This document shows positions 34,511 to 42,745 of a DNA stretch of 48,481 nucleotides, in pieces (the stretch's first letter is position 1; each line of letters starts with the position of its first letter). This DNA comes from a virus: the IMG/VR virus record IMGVR_UViG_3300008459_000077, positions 1-48,481 of that record. One strand, given 5' to 3'. A model generated the notes under the pieces. That model had not been told where the DNA came from. It did no database searches and saw only the letters and a program-made list of their open reading frames with translations. Made by a program: the position numbers and the translations under genes.

Positions 34511-35878
34511 TTATGCGGTATATAGCATTTTTAATATTGCTGTGTCTAATGTTTCTCCACGATTAGAGAAATACTTACCATCGTCCCTTCTTAACTCAAC
34601 ATCCGTTAGTGCTGAGCTGTTTACGTCTAGTGTACCGGTTATGGTATAACTACCCTTAAACTTAACTGCACCTTCTTGTGATACTACAAACCTTTTGTTA
34701 CTATAAAACACCACTTCTATTGTATCATTTATATAATTTACAATATAGTAAACTTCTTTTTGTGGCATTTTCATACCTATATGACCTTTATTTAACAGTT
34801 GCTTTATTTTAGTAAATGGTGTTTTGTCAGTTCCTGCAGGAAAGTTGTTTTCTCCTAAAGTTGACGGTCCAGTGTAAGTTTGTGGCTGTGGTGGTGTACT
34901 TGTCCAACCACTACCTTGATTCATCGAATTCGATCCTATTACAGGCGTTGCTGCTGTTGGATTAACTACATCTGGTAAAGGTGTTAATGGTGTGTTCTCT
35001 GGTGGTGATGTTATATCGCCATCTACATTAGTAGACGTTGGTGTTAATGTTATATTGTTTAAAAAATTAGTTGATGCGGATGTACCTTCCCCTAAAGTTA
35101 GGGATGTACCTTGTTGTAAATTTGGTGTTGCTCCTCCTAATCCTTCACCACCGGCAACAGTTGTAGTTGTTAATGGATTATTAGCTGGTGTAACTACCGT
35201 AGCTGCGCCTGCGATATTTGTTTGTGTATTACTTACCATACTACTTGCTCCAACCGTTGATCCTGCATTTGATGTACCTTGTTGATTGGATACTTGTATT
35301 GTTGGTGTATATGCATTTGGAGCTTTGTGTGACACACCATCTATGTAAGCATAAGTAGATACTATTTCTGGTATGCGTGATTCTAAAGCTTTTAAGTTTT
35401 CTATCATCTCTGGAGACATTTGGGAGGATCCTGCAGCTCCGTTAACAATCGTCTGTTGTAATAGTGTTGTCAGATCCTCTAGCCAATTTGCTAGCTTTAA
35501 ACCTAGTACTAGTGGCTCATATCTAATATTTTTTGTTGGATCTGCTTTTGTTTTTGCTTCCTTTTGCTTATTAAAGTCATATGGTTCACCTCTATTTGGT
35601 AATCCTAAATACAATTCTGTATTTGAAAAAATGTATATGTCGTCGTCACAATCTATGTGAACGGATTTAGGTGATGTTAATAATAACCCCTCTTGTCCAC
35701 ATAACATTAAATAATCTTTTTTTGTATTTAGAATAAGTCTATCTGAATTTAAAATAATGGTACTGCCGTCATTGTAATTGTTTACAGTTCCATTTGTTGA
35801 TGACTTTATTCTAAGTATATCGTCTACAGATTTTTTATCTGATAAACCGACATCTAAATTAAATGATATATCTGCCAT
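34511..35878 (-). CDS. Spike/needle-like baseplate hub protein (455 aa)
   Basis: Residues about 35-95 (STIILNSDRLILNTKKDYLM, then LLLTSPKSVHIDCDDDIYIF) resemble the repeated strands of the gp5/VgrG C-terminal beta-helix. A helical segment (about 130-175) follows, then a long Thr/Ser/Asn/Pro/Gly-rich stretch (190-345) that looks flexible, and a beta-rich C-terminus (about 355-455) ending with a short helix. The gene directly follows the two OB-fold hub genes, so the T4 gp5 functions appear split over three proteins here. It has no peptidase motif. A role as membrane-puncturing needle or its base is inference. Confidence 0.72.
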   Translation of the reverse strand: MADISFNLDVGLSDKKSVDDILRIKSSTNGTVNNYNDGSTIILNSDRLILNTKKDYLMLCGQEGLLLTSPKSVHIDCDDDIYIFSNTELYLGLPNRGEPYDFNKQKEAKTKADPTKNIRYEPLVLGLKLANWLEDLTTLLQQTIVNGAAGSSQMSPEMIENLKALESRIPEIVSTYAYIDGVSHKAPNAYTPTIQVSNQQGTSNAGSTVGASSMVSNTQTNIAGAATVVTPANNPLTTTTVAGGEGLGGATPNLQQGTSLTLGEGTSASTNFLNNITLTPTSTNVDGDITSPPENTPLTPLPDVVNPTAATPVIGSNSMNQGSGWTSTPPQPQTYTGPSTLGENNFPAGTDKTPFTKIKQLLNKGHIGMKMPQKEVYYIVNYINDTIEVVFYSNKRFVVSQEGAVKFKGSYTITGTLDVNSSALTDVELRRDDGKYFSNRGETLDTAILKMLYTA

Positions 35879-35927
35879 TATAAGCTTGTTGAACTATGTT
35901 TTTAATAAACTCTTCTCTAACATTAAT

Positions 35928-36731
35928 CTAAATACCAACATTGTATGCATACATATATGATTTTAGCTTTTTAGATGTTGCTATCTGTACGTCTATCTGT
36001 TGTCTCGAGCACACTGCTATTGTTGAGTCATTATTATCTAAATCTTCAATGGATTTATTTGTACTTACATCGCTTATTATAGCTCGATTAACCGATAATA
36101 TTGTTATTGGACTTCCTGCCATTCCTCCAAACTCAGACCATGGATTCTTATCATTTATATTAGTACTACCTAATCTGACGCTTGACCCGAATCTACTCTG
36201 TATTATAAAATCTCCCTCAAAAGGTCTTAATACCGGTCTCTCTATAACAATTTGTTTTTTAAGAAATCTACTAGTGTCTTGTAATTTGCGTTCAAACCTT
36301 CTTTCGCCATTTCCAGCAAAGATGTTAGTTATGCCAGATCTAGATTCTTTATTTAAAAAGTAAGGATTACTATTATAAGTTACACTACTAGCTGCTGATA
36401 ACACTGTTGTGTAATAATACTTGCCTGCAACATATCCGTTTGCACTTGAGTCGGTTAGAGAGACTGATAGCATAACTAACTCACCAGGTAGTGGGTACTT
36501 GATTATATTTTTATTAATAGGATACGCTTCTGTCACAACATCCTTTTCATCTTGACCTTGTGATTGATTATAAACTTTAACACGAATTCTACCAATATTG
36601 TCACTACCTCTGTAATATACTTCCAGTACTTGACCAAATAGTGGATCAACTCCAGTACCGCTAGTTGCCTTTGGTTGACTAGTTGTTGGACCTAGTCCAG
36701 CCCATCCTTTAAAATACGATCCGTTCACCAT
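35928..36731 (-). CDS. OB-fold baseplate hub protein lacking peptidase domain (gp5-like paralogue, 267 aa)
   Basis: Residues 1-260 are homologous along their length to the first 260 of the neighbouring 469-residue protein: NGSYFKGWAGL, FGQVLEVYYRGSDNIGRIRV, AYPINKNIIKYPLPGELVML, and the late ATSKKLKSYMYAYNV. The IGRI and KYPLPGE elements are typical of the gp5 OB domain. The protein stops where its paralogue continues into an M15 peptidase. The two genes are 12 nt apart, a tandem duplication with domain loss or gain. It probably forms part of the hub or spike complex. Confidence 0.8.
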   Translation of the reverse strand: MVNGSYFKGWAGLGPTTSQPKATSGTGVDPLFGQVLEVYYRGSDNIGRIRVKVYNQSQGQDEKDVVTEAYPINKNIIKYPLPGELVMLSVSLTDSSANGYVAGKYYYTTVLSAASSVTYNSNPYFLNKESRSGITNIFAGNGERRFERKLQDTSRFLKKQIVIERPVLRPFEGDFIIQSRFGSSVRLGSTNINDKNPWSEFGGMAGSPITILSVNRAIISDVSTNKSIEDLDNNDSTIAVCSRQQIDVQIATSKKLKSYMYAYNVGI

Positions 36732-36743
36732 ATTTTTATTATT

Positions 36744-38153
36744 TTACACATTCCAGTTTGTATAATTTACATAACTTTTTAGTTGTGTAGTATTTGTTGT
36801 ATACGTAAAATGCCAATCCTCGTTAACAGCCTTCCCCTCATACCAAGACCAACCATACACCCATCCATACACTTTTAACCATTTCTTGAATTTTGGACCT
36901 GATGCGTCTACAGATCTACCCCATCCATGATTTGATGTTCCAGGAAATGCAGCTGCAACAGTTCCATTTGTACCTTTCTTTCTTCGCTTAGCTCCGGGAG
37001 TTGGTTTTGTATCTGAGCGAGACCCTCCTGTTGCGATATACAAATCCCAGTCAAATATAGAAGACTGCACTGAATATGGTCTGTATCCACCAGTCGCACC
37101 TATGTCCGGAACTCCTGCCGCTCTTGCTGCTACTATTAACCTATCCCACGCGTCCGCTGCCTCAGCTTCTAACTTGATTCCAATACTTGTTGTTTTTAAT
37201 TGATTAGGGCTCAATTTACCATTCACTCCTAGTGGTAAATCTGTATTAATATTGCCTTCATCATAATTTAAATTATCAATAGCTGCTTCTGATGATTCGT
37301 GTATTTGTGATTCAAGATACTTTGTTGTATCTACCGATGTTGTTAACAAGTCTCCTGGCGTAACTGCTACATCATAAACGTAGGCATATGACTTTAGTTT
37401 CTTAGCAGTTGCTAGTTGTATTGGTATAATTTGTGTTGAACAAAGATAAATAGATGAATCGTCTTTATTTACATCCTCTACAACAGTCTCTGTTCCAGTT
37501 GATCTATTAACTGTAATTATTGTTATTGGGTTACCTGATAACCCACCCTTATTTGACCACTGATTCTTCTCTCTAAATCCCGTACTGCCAAATCGTATTG
37601 CTGATCCCCACCTGCTTTGTAATATAAAGTCTCCTTCAAATGGTTGTAATTCTGGTCTTTTTTTAATAGTACCATTTTCGATAAAACTTTCATTATTAAC
37701 AAGACTTTTTTCAAATCTTCTTTCGAAGTCACCAGTAAAAGCAACACTAGATTGATCTCTACCGACTGAGTTAAGATAATATGGATTTGCATTATAAGTT
37801 ATATTCATTGCTGATGTTATTACGGATGTGTAATACAATCGAACTGCAACGTATCCATTAGTTTGATAGTCTGTTAACCCTTTCGTGAGTAGGACTAGTT
37901 CCCCAGGTAATGGATATTTAATAATATTTCTATCAGCTGGGTATGCGTATGAAGCAATTACGTCTTCTTGCTTAGCTGTGTCTTGTCCAAAGATTTTAAT
38001 CTTTATTCTACCTATATCTTCAACTTTGTCGCTATCATAGGTAACCTCGAGCACTTGCCCAAAGTACGGCACAACACTACCCTGACCTGCTGTGGTAGGA
38101 TTTACATTGGGCTGGAGTGCGGCCCATTCTTTAAAGTATGAACCAATAGCCAT
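36744..38153 (-). CDS. 5: OB-fold hub protein with C-terminal M15 peptidase (gp5-like, 469 aa)
   Basis: Residues 1-260 are a gp5-like OB-domain region (FGQVLEVTYD, IGRIKIKIFG, NIIKYPLPGELVLL). Residues about 305-460 are an M15 D-Ala-D-Ala carboxypeptidase/L,D-endopeptidase domain: GGYRPY with Arg358, SNHGWGRSVD with Zn ligands His409 and Asp416, and EDWHF with catalytic Glu445 and ligand His448. In T4 gp5 the cell-wall domain is a glycosidase; here a peptidase takes its place, so the tail would cut peptide cross-links during entry. It is followed by its peptidase-less paralogue. Its stop is 12 nt before that gene and its ATG shares one base with the upstream stop. Confidence 0.88.
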   Translation of the reverse strand: MAIGSYFKEWAALQPNVNPTTAGQGSVVPYFGQVLEVTYDSDKVEDIGRIKIKIFGQDTAKQEDVIASYAYPADRNIIKYPLPGELVLLTKGLTDYQTNGYVAVRLYYTSVITSAMNITYNANPYYLNSVGRDQSSVAFTGDFERRFEKSLVNNESFIENGTIKKRPELQPFEGDFILQSRWGSAIRFGSTGFREKNQWSNKGGLSGNPITIITVNRSTGTETVVEDVNKDDSSIYLCSTQIIPIQLATAKKLKSYAYVYDVAVTPGDLLTTSVDTTKYLESQIHESSEAAIDNLNYDEGNINTDLPLGVNGKLSPNQLKTTSIGIKLEAEAADAWDRLIVAARAAGVPDIGATGGYRPYSVQSSIFDWDLYIATGGSRSDTKPTPGAKRRKKGTNGTVAAAFPGTSNHGWGRSVDASGPKFKKWLKVYGWVYGWSWYEGKAVNEDWHFTYTTNTTQLKSYVNYTNWNV

Positions 38154-38491
38154 TACTGCTTATCTAGTAAATCTTGTGCTTCGTTTAGCAATTGTCTTTT
38201 TTCTGCATCCGATAAACCAAATTCTTCTTTTTCACCTCTATCTGCAGCTACTAATAGCTTTTGAACTATTGACGCTAAGCGAACTAAGTTATCATCATTC
38301 TTTACAGAAACTTCCAGGTACTCCTTTATAAGAGGTACCATCATTGATGCATCTGATACATTTTTAATAAGTGGCTTGAGGCCATCTATTAATGATGTTA
38401 TTTGTGCATCTTTCTTTTTACTGTTAATGTAAATGTCTCTAAGTATATCAGAGAACTTTTTGTCATCGAATACTATAAACTCTGTGCTCAT
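38153..38491 (-). CDS. Helical hypothetical protein (112 aa)
   Basis: An all-helical, charged 112-residue protein without cysteine, membrane or catalytic motif. Segments EFIVFDDKKFSDILRDIY and GLSDAEKRQLLNEAQDLLDK suggest a small helical bundle. It shares one base with the start of the M15 hub protein, so it may be an assembly factor of that protein; this is inference. TATTTATA (38507-38514) lies 15 nt before the ATG inside a 6-bp hairpin (GTGTCT/AGACAC). Confidence 0.7.
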   Translation of the reverse strand: MSTEFIVFDDKKFSDILRDIYINSKKKDAQITSLIDGLKPLIKNVSDASMMVPLIKEYLEVSVKNDDNLVRLASIVQKLLVAADRGEKEEFGLSDAEKRQLLNEAQDLLDKQ

Positions 38492-38506
38492 CTTTTGTGT
38501 CTTTTA

Positions 38507-38514
38507 TATAAATA
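38507..38514 (-). promoter_or_regulatory. TATTTATA motif, 15 nt upstream of the gene starting at 38491
   Basis: Coding-strand TATTTATATAAAAG within a 36-nt gap ahead of the hub-protein cluster; it lies in the loop of a GTGTCT/AGACAC hairpin. Confidence 0.5.
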
Positions 38515-38527
38515 GACACTAGAAAAA

Positions 38528-38764
38528 TTATCTATTATCGATGTTGTAGTCTTGTAAAAATTGCTTGAGTTGTTTAACTCGAACACCACCAACCCAAGCT
38601 TCTCTATTTTTATAATATCCTTTTTTCTTTAACTCTTTAGGATCAACTGTTTTTGGATCGAATTGAAAAGCATCTAAGTTTGGACCACCAGCCAGTGATT
38701 CCCACGCTTCTATTTCTTCTTGTAGAAGCTTCTTGATGTCCTCGAGTCTTATTACGATCACCAT
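38528..38764 (-). CDS. Small hypothetical protein with amphipathic N-terminal helix (78 aa)
   Basis: A 78-residue protein beginning with a charged helix (RLEDIKKLLQEEIEAWES), then FDPKTVDPKELKKKGYYKNR and a C-terminal helix (VKQLKQFLQDYNI). I do not recognise the family. The start shares one base with the sigma-factor stop (TAATG). The N-terminus belongs to the LIxEE-type set described among the findings. Confidence 0.7.
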   Translation of the reverse strand: MVIVIRLEDIKKLLQEEIEAWESLAGGPNLDAFQFDPKTVDPKELKKKGYYKNREAWVGGVRVKQLKQFLQDYNIDNR

Positions 38765-39468
38765 TAATAACTTCGATCATATGGTATATAGTCCAGCTCA
38801 ACATATGCACTAAGTAGTTTAACGTGCTTGTCTCTCATCGTCTTAATAACTCTTGTTATTTGTTGAGTTGAAGCACTTGACATTTCTCTTATGTATACAT
38901 ATAAAGCTTTCTTATTAAAAATCTCTATATTCTCTCTTCTTCGAAACAATTCAACAATTGCGGCTGCAACAGCCTTTTCTTGCCTTTTTGTGAAATGCTG
39001 ATCTAGGTTTAGATCCCAGTAATCTATGTATTGATTGAAAAATTTTTCTAGATCGATTCCTGTATTTGTTGGCGCACTTATCTCTTCATCAACAGTTGAT
39101 ACATCTGTTGTATCGACTAATTTTTTGAAGTTTTTATTATTATTTAAGATGAGATAGTTTTTAGCAATAATACTAAAATAGCTAAATGCCTTACCTTTAC
39201 CTTCAGTAAACTTTGGAAGTTTCTCTATCAAAAAAGTAACAACATCATGTTGTACTGTTTTAAAATCTTGCCCGTCAGTGTAATAAAATTTAAAAGTATG
39301 TATAATGTTTTCGACTAACTTCTCAAAAGCATACCTTATTTCTGTGTTATATATAATACTCCTTTGATGTGAATCTTCTGTAATATTATATTTTATAATT
39401 GCTGTTTCAACTTCCGGTCCAAAGTATAATTTTTTAGCCTTTTTTGGCTTCCTCGTTTTTGTCGACAT
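38764..39468 (-). CDS. 55: Late-transcription sigma factor, gp55-like (about 234 aa)
   Basis: The region IRYAFEKLVENIIHTFKFYY through a VQHDVVTFLIEKLPKFTEGK block to AFSYFSIIAKNYLILNNN (about residues 44-112 from the chosen start) has the layout of sigma region 2 as kept in T4 gp55, where [20 protein letters not shown] is the equivalent. Family resemblance to gp55 of marine T4-like phages is clear to me; the helical C-terminus is longer than in T4 (185 residues). gp55 directs RNA polymerase to late promoters together with the sliding clamp. I take the ATG at 39468 (STKTRKPKKAKK follows) instead of the upstream one at 39495, which overlaps the previous gene by 62 nt; neither choice is proved. 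Confidence 0.78.
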   Translation of the reverse strand: MSTKTRKPKKAKKLYFGPEVETAIIKYNITEDSHQRSIIYNTEIRYAFEKLVENIIHTFKFYYTDGQDFKTVQHDVVTFLIEKLPKFTEGKGKAFSYFSIIAKNYLILNNNKNFKKLVDTTDVSTVDEEISAPTNTGIDLEKFFNQYIDYWDLNLDQHFTKRQEKAVAAAIVELFRRRENIEIFNKKALYVYIREMSSASTQQITRVIKTMRDKHVKLLSAYVELDYIPYDRSY

Positions 39469-39757
39469 ATTTTGTAATAAACTCATATAATTCATCTATA
39501 CATTCTTGCAGTGTTGTGAAAGTATGTCCGACTTGATCGTCTGCTTTAAATGCACCTAATCTATCTACTTCATCCATTCTCTTTTTTGTATCATTAAATT
39601 TAAACCACAATCGCGATATAAATTGAATATACATTTCTGTATAAGCTATGGACTCTTCGGCATACTTCACTGCCTTTTTATATTTACTATAGTTAATATA
39701 CGCCAAATAACTGACAGTAACAAGTAATGTGGATAATATGACTATTGTAATAACCAT
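39434..39757 (-). CDS. Membrane-anchored coiled-coil protein (107 aa)
   Basis: One transmembrane helix at the very N-terminus (about residues 2-20, VITIVILSTLLVTVSYLAYI) is followed by a charged, helical domain and an acidic end (KYVDKNEEAKKG). No signal-peptidase site is evident, so it would be an inner-membrane protein with its helical part in the cytoplasm or periplasm. Function unknown. It follows the HD hydrolase with a 3-nt gap and overlaps the sigma-factor gene. Confidence 0.7.
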   Translation of the reverse strand: MVITIVILSTLLVTVSYLAYINYSKYKKAVKYAEESIAYTEMYIQFISRLWFKFNDTKKRMDEVDRLGAFKADDQVGHTFTTLQECIDELYEFITKYVDKNEEAKKG

Positions 39758-39760
39758 TTA

Positions 39761-40495
39761 TTAGTCTTTTTTGAAAAGTTGATCAAACACATTCATTAAC
39801 TCCTGCTTATGTGCATCATTTGATTCTGAACTTTGTTTTATTTTAGGTTTCTTAACACCTTTAGCCCATTGATCATATTCAACTTTAGCTGCAATACTGT
39901 CCGCTTGATGGAGTATATAGGGTAGATTTGATCTTAAACGAGAATTCTTGTCATACGTTATGAAGTATGGCTTGTTGCTTTCATCATACAAGCCATCGTG
40001 TAGTTTTATACCAAACCACTCTTTTAATGAGACTCTTATTCCTCGTTGCTGTAAAAGAAATAAGCTACGGTCAGGTATAAGCATGAATTCCGGTAATGGA
40101 TTCATCTTATATAATGCTCCTTGGTTTTTCCTATGCCAATCAGAGTCTTGTGGTATATACATCTCATTATCCTCATCACCTATCTTACCTAAGTCGTGAT
40201 TAATAGCAGCAAAAACATATTCCTCTGTAGTGAAGTCAATGTCCGCACCTAAAGCTTTCCATGTTTCAATAACCTTAAAGCCAGCTTCAATTACATTCAT
40301 CACATGCAGCACATAACCACCTGGAAATGCATTGTGATGATGTTCCTTAGATGATGCTGGCATTAGCATAATACGTTCCTGATGATCCAAATACAGTTGT
40401 CTTAGTTCCTCTTTTCTAGTACCAGTTATGTACTGATCGATATATGATAGAAATTTCTCGTAATTGTCTGTTAATTGTTCTACAGTAAGATCCAT
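39761..40495 (-). CDS. HD-domain phosphohydrolase (244 aa)
   Basis: An HD-superfamily metal site is visible: HHHNAFPGGYVLHVMN (ligand His64), INHDLGKIG (His100-Asp101) and a later LHQADSIAAKVE (about 211-222), the order expected for HD hydrolases. A cluster of three His at 52-54 may contribute. The family hydrolyses nucleotides or phosphodiesters; marine T4-like phages often carry one, substrate unknown. It abuts the zinc-finger gene, sharing one base with its stop. Confidence 0.82.
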   Translation of the reverse strand: MDLTVEQLTDNYEKFLSYIDQYITGTRKEELRQLYLDHQERIMLMPASSKEHHHNAFPGGYVLHVMNVIEAGFKVIETWKALGADIDFTTEEYVFAAINHDLGKIGDEDNEMYIPQDSDWHRKNQGALYKMNPLPEFMLIPDRSLFLLQQRGIRVSLKEWFGIKLHDGLYDESNKPYFITYDKNSRLRSNLPYILHQADSIAAKVEYDQWAKGVKKPKIKQSSESNDAHKQELMNVFDQLFKKD

Positions 40496-40920
40496 TATTG
40501 TATTAATTTTGATATTTGATTTAATCTCTTTTCTATTTTCTTTTTAGCTACTTTTCCTTTTTCAGTCTTTAGCTTCTTCTTCAAGGATGTGTATTCATCT
40601 AATAGTGATTGCTTTTCTGTTGCTTTTTGCTTTTTAGTTACTTTCGGTTTATCAACAATAGGTGTTGCCTCTAAAGTGCCAAACAACTCCGGCTGCTCAA
40701 CACCTCTATGATAAACAGTACCATTGCTGTGTACGAAAGTGCTCATAAACCTCCAGCCTTTTGGATATCCTATATTCTTTTTCTTTTCCTGTACAGGAAC
40801 TTCCCAAGATTCTACAATACACTGTGCACAAAGAACACTAGCTACGTCACTAGATACCTTTGTTAATGCTCCACATAAGGAGCAGTCAATAACTTTCGTT
40901 GTTTTAATCTTCGAGATCAA
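40495..40920 (-). CDS. Conserved zinc-finger phage protein (141 aa)
   Basis: Two CxxC pairs (CSLCGAL at about 14-17 and CAQC at about 32-35) suggest a zinc ribbon. The middle (GYPKGWRFMSTFVHSNGTVY, then HRGVEQPELFGTLEATP) is a block I recall from conserved hypothetical proteins of T4-like cyanophages. The C-terminus is Lys-rich and helical (about residues 95-141). No ATG precedes the zinc ribbon; the first possible start after an in-frame TAG is TTG at 40920, so a TTG start is likely. Function unknown, perhaps nucleic-acid binding. Confidence 0.75.
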   Translation of the reverse strand: MISKIKTTKVIDCSLCGALTKVSSDVASVLCAQCIVESWEVPVQEKKKNIGYPKGWRFMSTFVHSNGTVYHRGVEQPELFGTLEATPIVDKPKVTKKQKATEKQSLLDEYTSLKKKLKTEKGKVAKKKIEKRLNQISKLIQ

Positions 40921-41083
40921 GTCTTTCTGAAACTAATTGTAAATTTGACATAACCATTGCTAATTTCTCAAGAACAAAGGCTTGAGTTATATGTGGCTTA
41001 TTGTTTTCTATATCATTATACAAACTTTCAGCCAGATTTCTAGCGTTATCTATTTTTGTTTCAACAAAATCTTTATTTTTCAT
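40904..41083 (-). CDS. Small helical protein (59 aa)
   Basis: A 59-codon frame fills the gap between two genes. It begins MKNKDFVETKIDNARNLAES and ends VSERLDLED; the chain is helical and acidic. It overlaps the TTG start of the zinc-finger gene by 17 nt and begins with a good ATG three bases after the stop of the upstream gene. Gap-filling position and codon make-up support it. I do not recognise a family. Confidence 0.65.
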   Translation of the reverse strand: MKNKDFVETKIDNARNLAESLYNDIENNKPHITQAFVLEKLAMVMSNLQLVSERLDLED

Positions 41084-41086
41084 AAT

Positions 41087-41506
41087 TTAGTTTTGGGTTA
41101 TCGGCAATGTTCTGAATGTCAAATCATACATCGCTGAATGGTATAACTTATTTTGTATGTAATGGCGAGTCCTATAGAAAGGTATATCACCTGATGATAC
41201 TAGTGCTTGATTTACTGTTAAATCTATAATAGCCTTCACTCTTGCACATATCAACAACAGACTACCTTCCTGCATGTAATATAGAGCATGTAAATCTGTT
41301 ATATCAAAGTTATCAAACTCATGCTTGAATCCACAAAGATGTAAATAACAATTATACTTTTCTTTTTTAGCCTTCTTGCTAATTGGAAAGCTGCCTATAG
41401 GAGGACAGTTATCGGTAAACTTATCAATAACAGATTGAGCATTCCTTATCTCAACACCTAGGTGATTAAGGAAATTAGAATCTGTAAGTTTATCGAAACA
41501 ATCCAT
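41087..41506 (-). CDS. Hypothetical protein (139 aa)
   Basis: A soluble alpha/beta-looking protein with several cysteines (Cys3, a CPP at about 34, CYLHLCGF near 53-58, and a LLICAR near 86). The cysteines do not make a standard zinc motif. No family is recognised. It follows the small membrane protein with a 3-nt gap and precedes a 59-residue protein by three bases. Confidence 0.7.
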   Translation of the reverse strand: MDCFDKLTDSNFLNHLGVEIRNAQSVIDKFTDNCPPIGSFPISKKAKKEKYNCYLHLCGFKHEFDNFDITDLHALYYMQEGSLLLICARVKAIIDLTVNQALVSSGDIPFYRTRHYIQNKLYHSAMYDLTFRTLPITQN

Positions 41507-41509
41507 ATA

Positions 41510-41710
41510 TTACTTTTTTGGTTTACGTCCCTTTTTTGCAGGCTCTTTAGTAACCGACTTTGATGATGGTTTAGTATCCTCAATATAAGCTTTAATACTT
41601 TCGTATTTAACTTTATAGTTAATCATCTCATCGGTTAATTTACCAATTTTAATGTAATGGTAAATAACAAAACCTACTAGTAGGGCAAATAGTGTAATAG
41701 AGTAAATCAT
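41510..41710 (-). CDS. Small membrane-anchored protein (66 aa)
   Basis: An N-terminal transmembrane helix (about residues 2-18, IYSITLFALLVGFVIYHYI), a helical middle and a strongly basic C-terminus (AKKGRKPKK). The basic end suggests that the C-terminus lies in the cytoplasm. No family recognised. The preceding 63 nt are A/T-rich with TAATAAATAA on the coding strand. Confidence 0.65.
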   Translation of the reverse strand: MIYSITLFALLVGFVIYHYIKIGKLTDEMINYKVKYESIKAYIEDTKPSSKSVTKEPAKKGRKPKK

Positions 41711-41773
41711 TTATTATAACTTTTTTAATTATTTATTAATATGCAATTAATGTCACGTTTTTTTACCATAAAG

Positions 41774-41920
41774 TCAACGGCCTTGGCCTCTATACTGCTT
41801 TAAATAGTTTTTTGATGTCTTGAGAACGCTTGACTTTTTCTTCGAATGTATACCAGGTCTATTGACAGCTGCCCTAGCTTTATATCCAGTAAGTGGTTGG
41901 TTTTTAGTTGTTTTCGCCAT
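41774..41920 (-). CDS. Very small basic protein (48 aa)
   Basis: A 48-codon frame not long enough for most ORF cut-offs. It begins MAKTTKNQPLTGYKARAAVN and ends KNYLKQYRGQGR; 14 of 48 residues are Lys or Arg. I recall small basic proteins with this RPGIHSKKK...YRGQGR layout in marine T4-like phages. TATTTATA (41931-41938) lies 10 nt before the ATG, and the frame exactly fills an otherwise empty 240-nt gap. A DNA- or RNA-binding, or packaged, protein is plausible but unproved. Confidence 0.75.
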   Translation of the reverse strand: MAKTTKNQPLTGYKARAAVNRPGIHSKKKSSVLKTSKNYLKQYRGQGR

Positions 41921-41930
41921 TGTGTTTTCT

Positions 41931-41938
41931 TATAAATA
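41931..41938 (-). promoter_or_regulatory. TATTTATA motif, 10 nt upstream of the 48-residue gene
   Basis: Coding-strand TATTTATAAGAAAACACA directly before the ATG at 41920. Confidence 0.45.
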
Positions 41939-41952
41939 CAGGCGAAAGAGAT

Positions 41953-42246
41953 TTATATACGTGAATTGACTCCCATGGGGATTAAATTGATCCTCTTGAC
42001 AGCCCTTTTACCGTTTAACTCAACTATAGATACAATGCGTATTGTATCATTCTTTTTTAGTTTATACTTATTATTTGTACCTTCGTAGTAAATAGGCCCA
42101 GTATAAGGCTCACCGTTAGAAAAGCGTGGTCCTGTGTACGATCTAAAGTGATTGGTAGTTACACGTGCTCTTTTTCCAGGAGCATACTCAACTTCTAGAA
42201 CTGCAGAATCACTAAAATCGTATTTAATTTTTAATTTACTATGCAT
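41953..42246 (-). CDS. Small beta-rich hypothetical protein (97 aa)
   Basis: The chain is predominantly beta strands and basic: KLKIKYDFSDSAVLEVEY, RARVTTNHFRSYTG, NDTIRIVSIVELNGKRAVKR. It may be a small OB- or SH3-like barrel, but I cannot confirm a family. The start overlaps the end of the phosphoribosyltransferase-like gene by 8 nt. Confidence 0.7.
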   Translation of the reverse strand: MHSKLKIKYDFSDSAVLEVEYAPGKRARVTTNHFRSYTGPRFSNGEPYTGPIYYEGTNNKYKLKKNDTIRIVSIVELNGKRAVKRINLIPMGVNSRI

Positions 42247-42745
42247 ATGAAATGTGTGTTTGATTGCGATATAAACCTTCTTTGTCTATACCATAACCAT
42301 ACAAAATTTCATCCGAAATAACAAATCCATTCCATGATAATTGTGCAGTGCAAAACTGACTCTTAAAGAGTACACATCTATAAACATTACGTGCGCCAAG
42401 TTCTTGTACTAATTTGCTAATTGTTTTTATTGTATTACCAGTGTATGATACTACATCTAAAATTACAACAGCTTTATTGTTATATAGGCTAGGATCTGGC
42501 GCTTTATATATGTAAATACTATCTAAGGTGTGATCATAATTATGAGAAATAACACCAGCAAAATCAGCAACATAATCACCTTTAAGAGATTTACATATGT
42601 CAGAAAAAAACATAAAACTACTTTGCATTATAGGACATAGTACGAGCTCTTCGTGTCTAGATTTTATGTTATCAATCCAAGATGTACATTCAGTAACCTT
42701 ATTAGCTATTTGCTCTTGTGTATAAAGTACATTAGATGTAGTCAT
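42239..42745 (-). CDS. Hypoxanthine phosphoribosyltransferase-like protein with degenerate PRPP loop (168 aa)
   Basis: The C-terminal half follows HPRT: AVVILDVVSYTGNTIKTISK (92-111) occupies the PRPP-loop position, and ISDEILYGYGID with LYRN (143-161) matches the conserved PDEFVVGYGLDY...YR region. In active HPRTs the loop reads (V/I)(E/D)DIIDTGxT; here the second acid and the catalytic-base Asp are replaced (LDVVSYTGNT, Val98 and Tyr101). The fold is thus supported but purine-salvage activity is doubtful. It may be a pseudoenzyme or use another substrate. It overlaps both neighbouring genes by 8 and 14 nt. Confidence 0.75.
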   Translation of the reverse strand: MTTSNVLYTQEQIANKVTECTSWIDNIKSRHEELVLCPIMQSSFMFFSDICKSLKGDYVADFAGVISHNYDHTLDSIYIYKAPDPSLYNNKAVVILDVVSYTGNTIKTISKLVQELGARNVYRCVLFKSQFCTAQLSWNGFVISDEILYGYGIDKEGLYRNQTHISYA

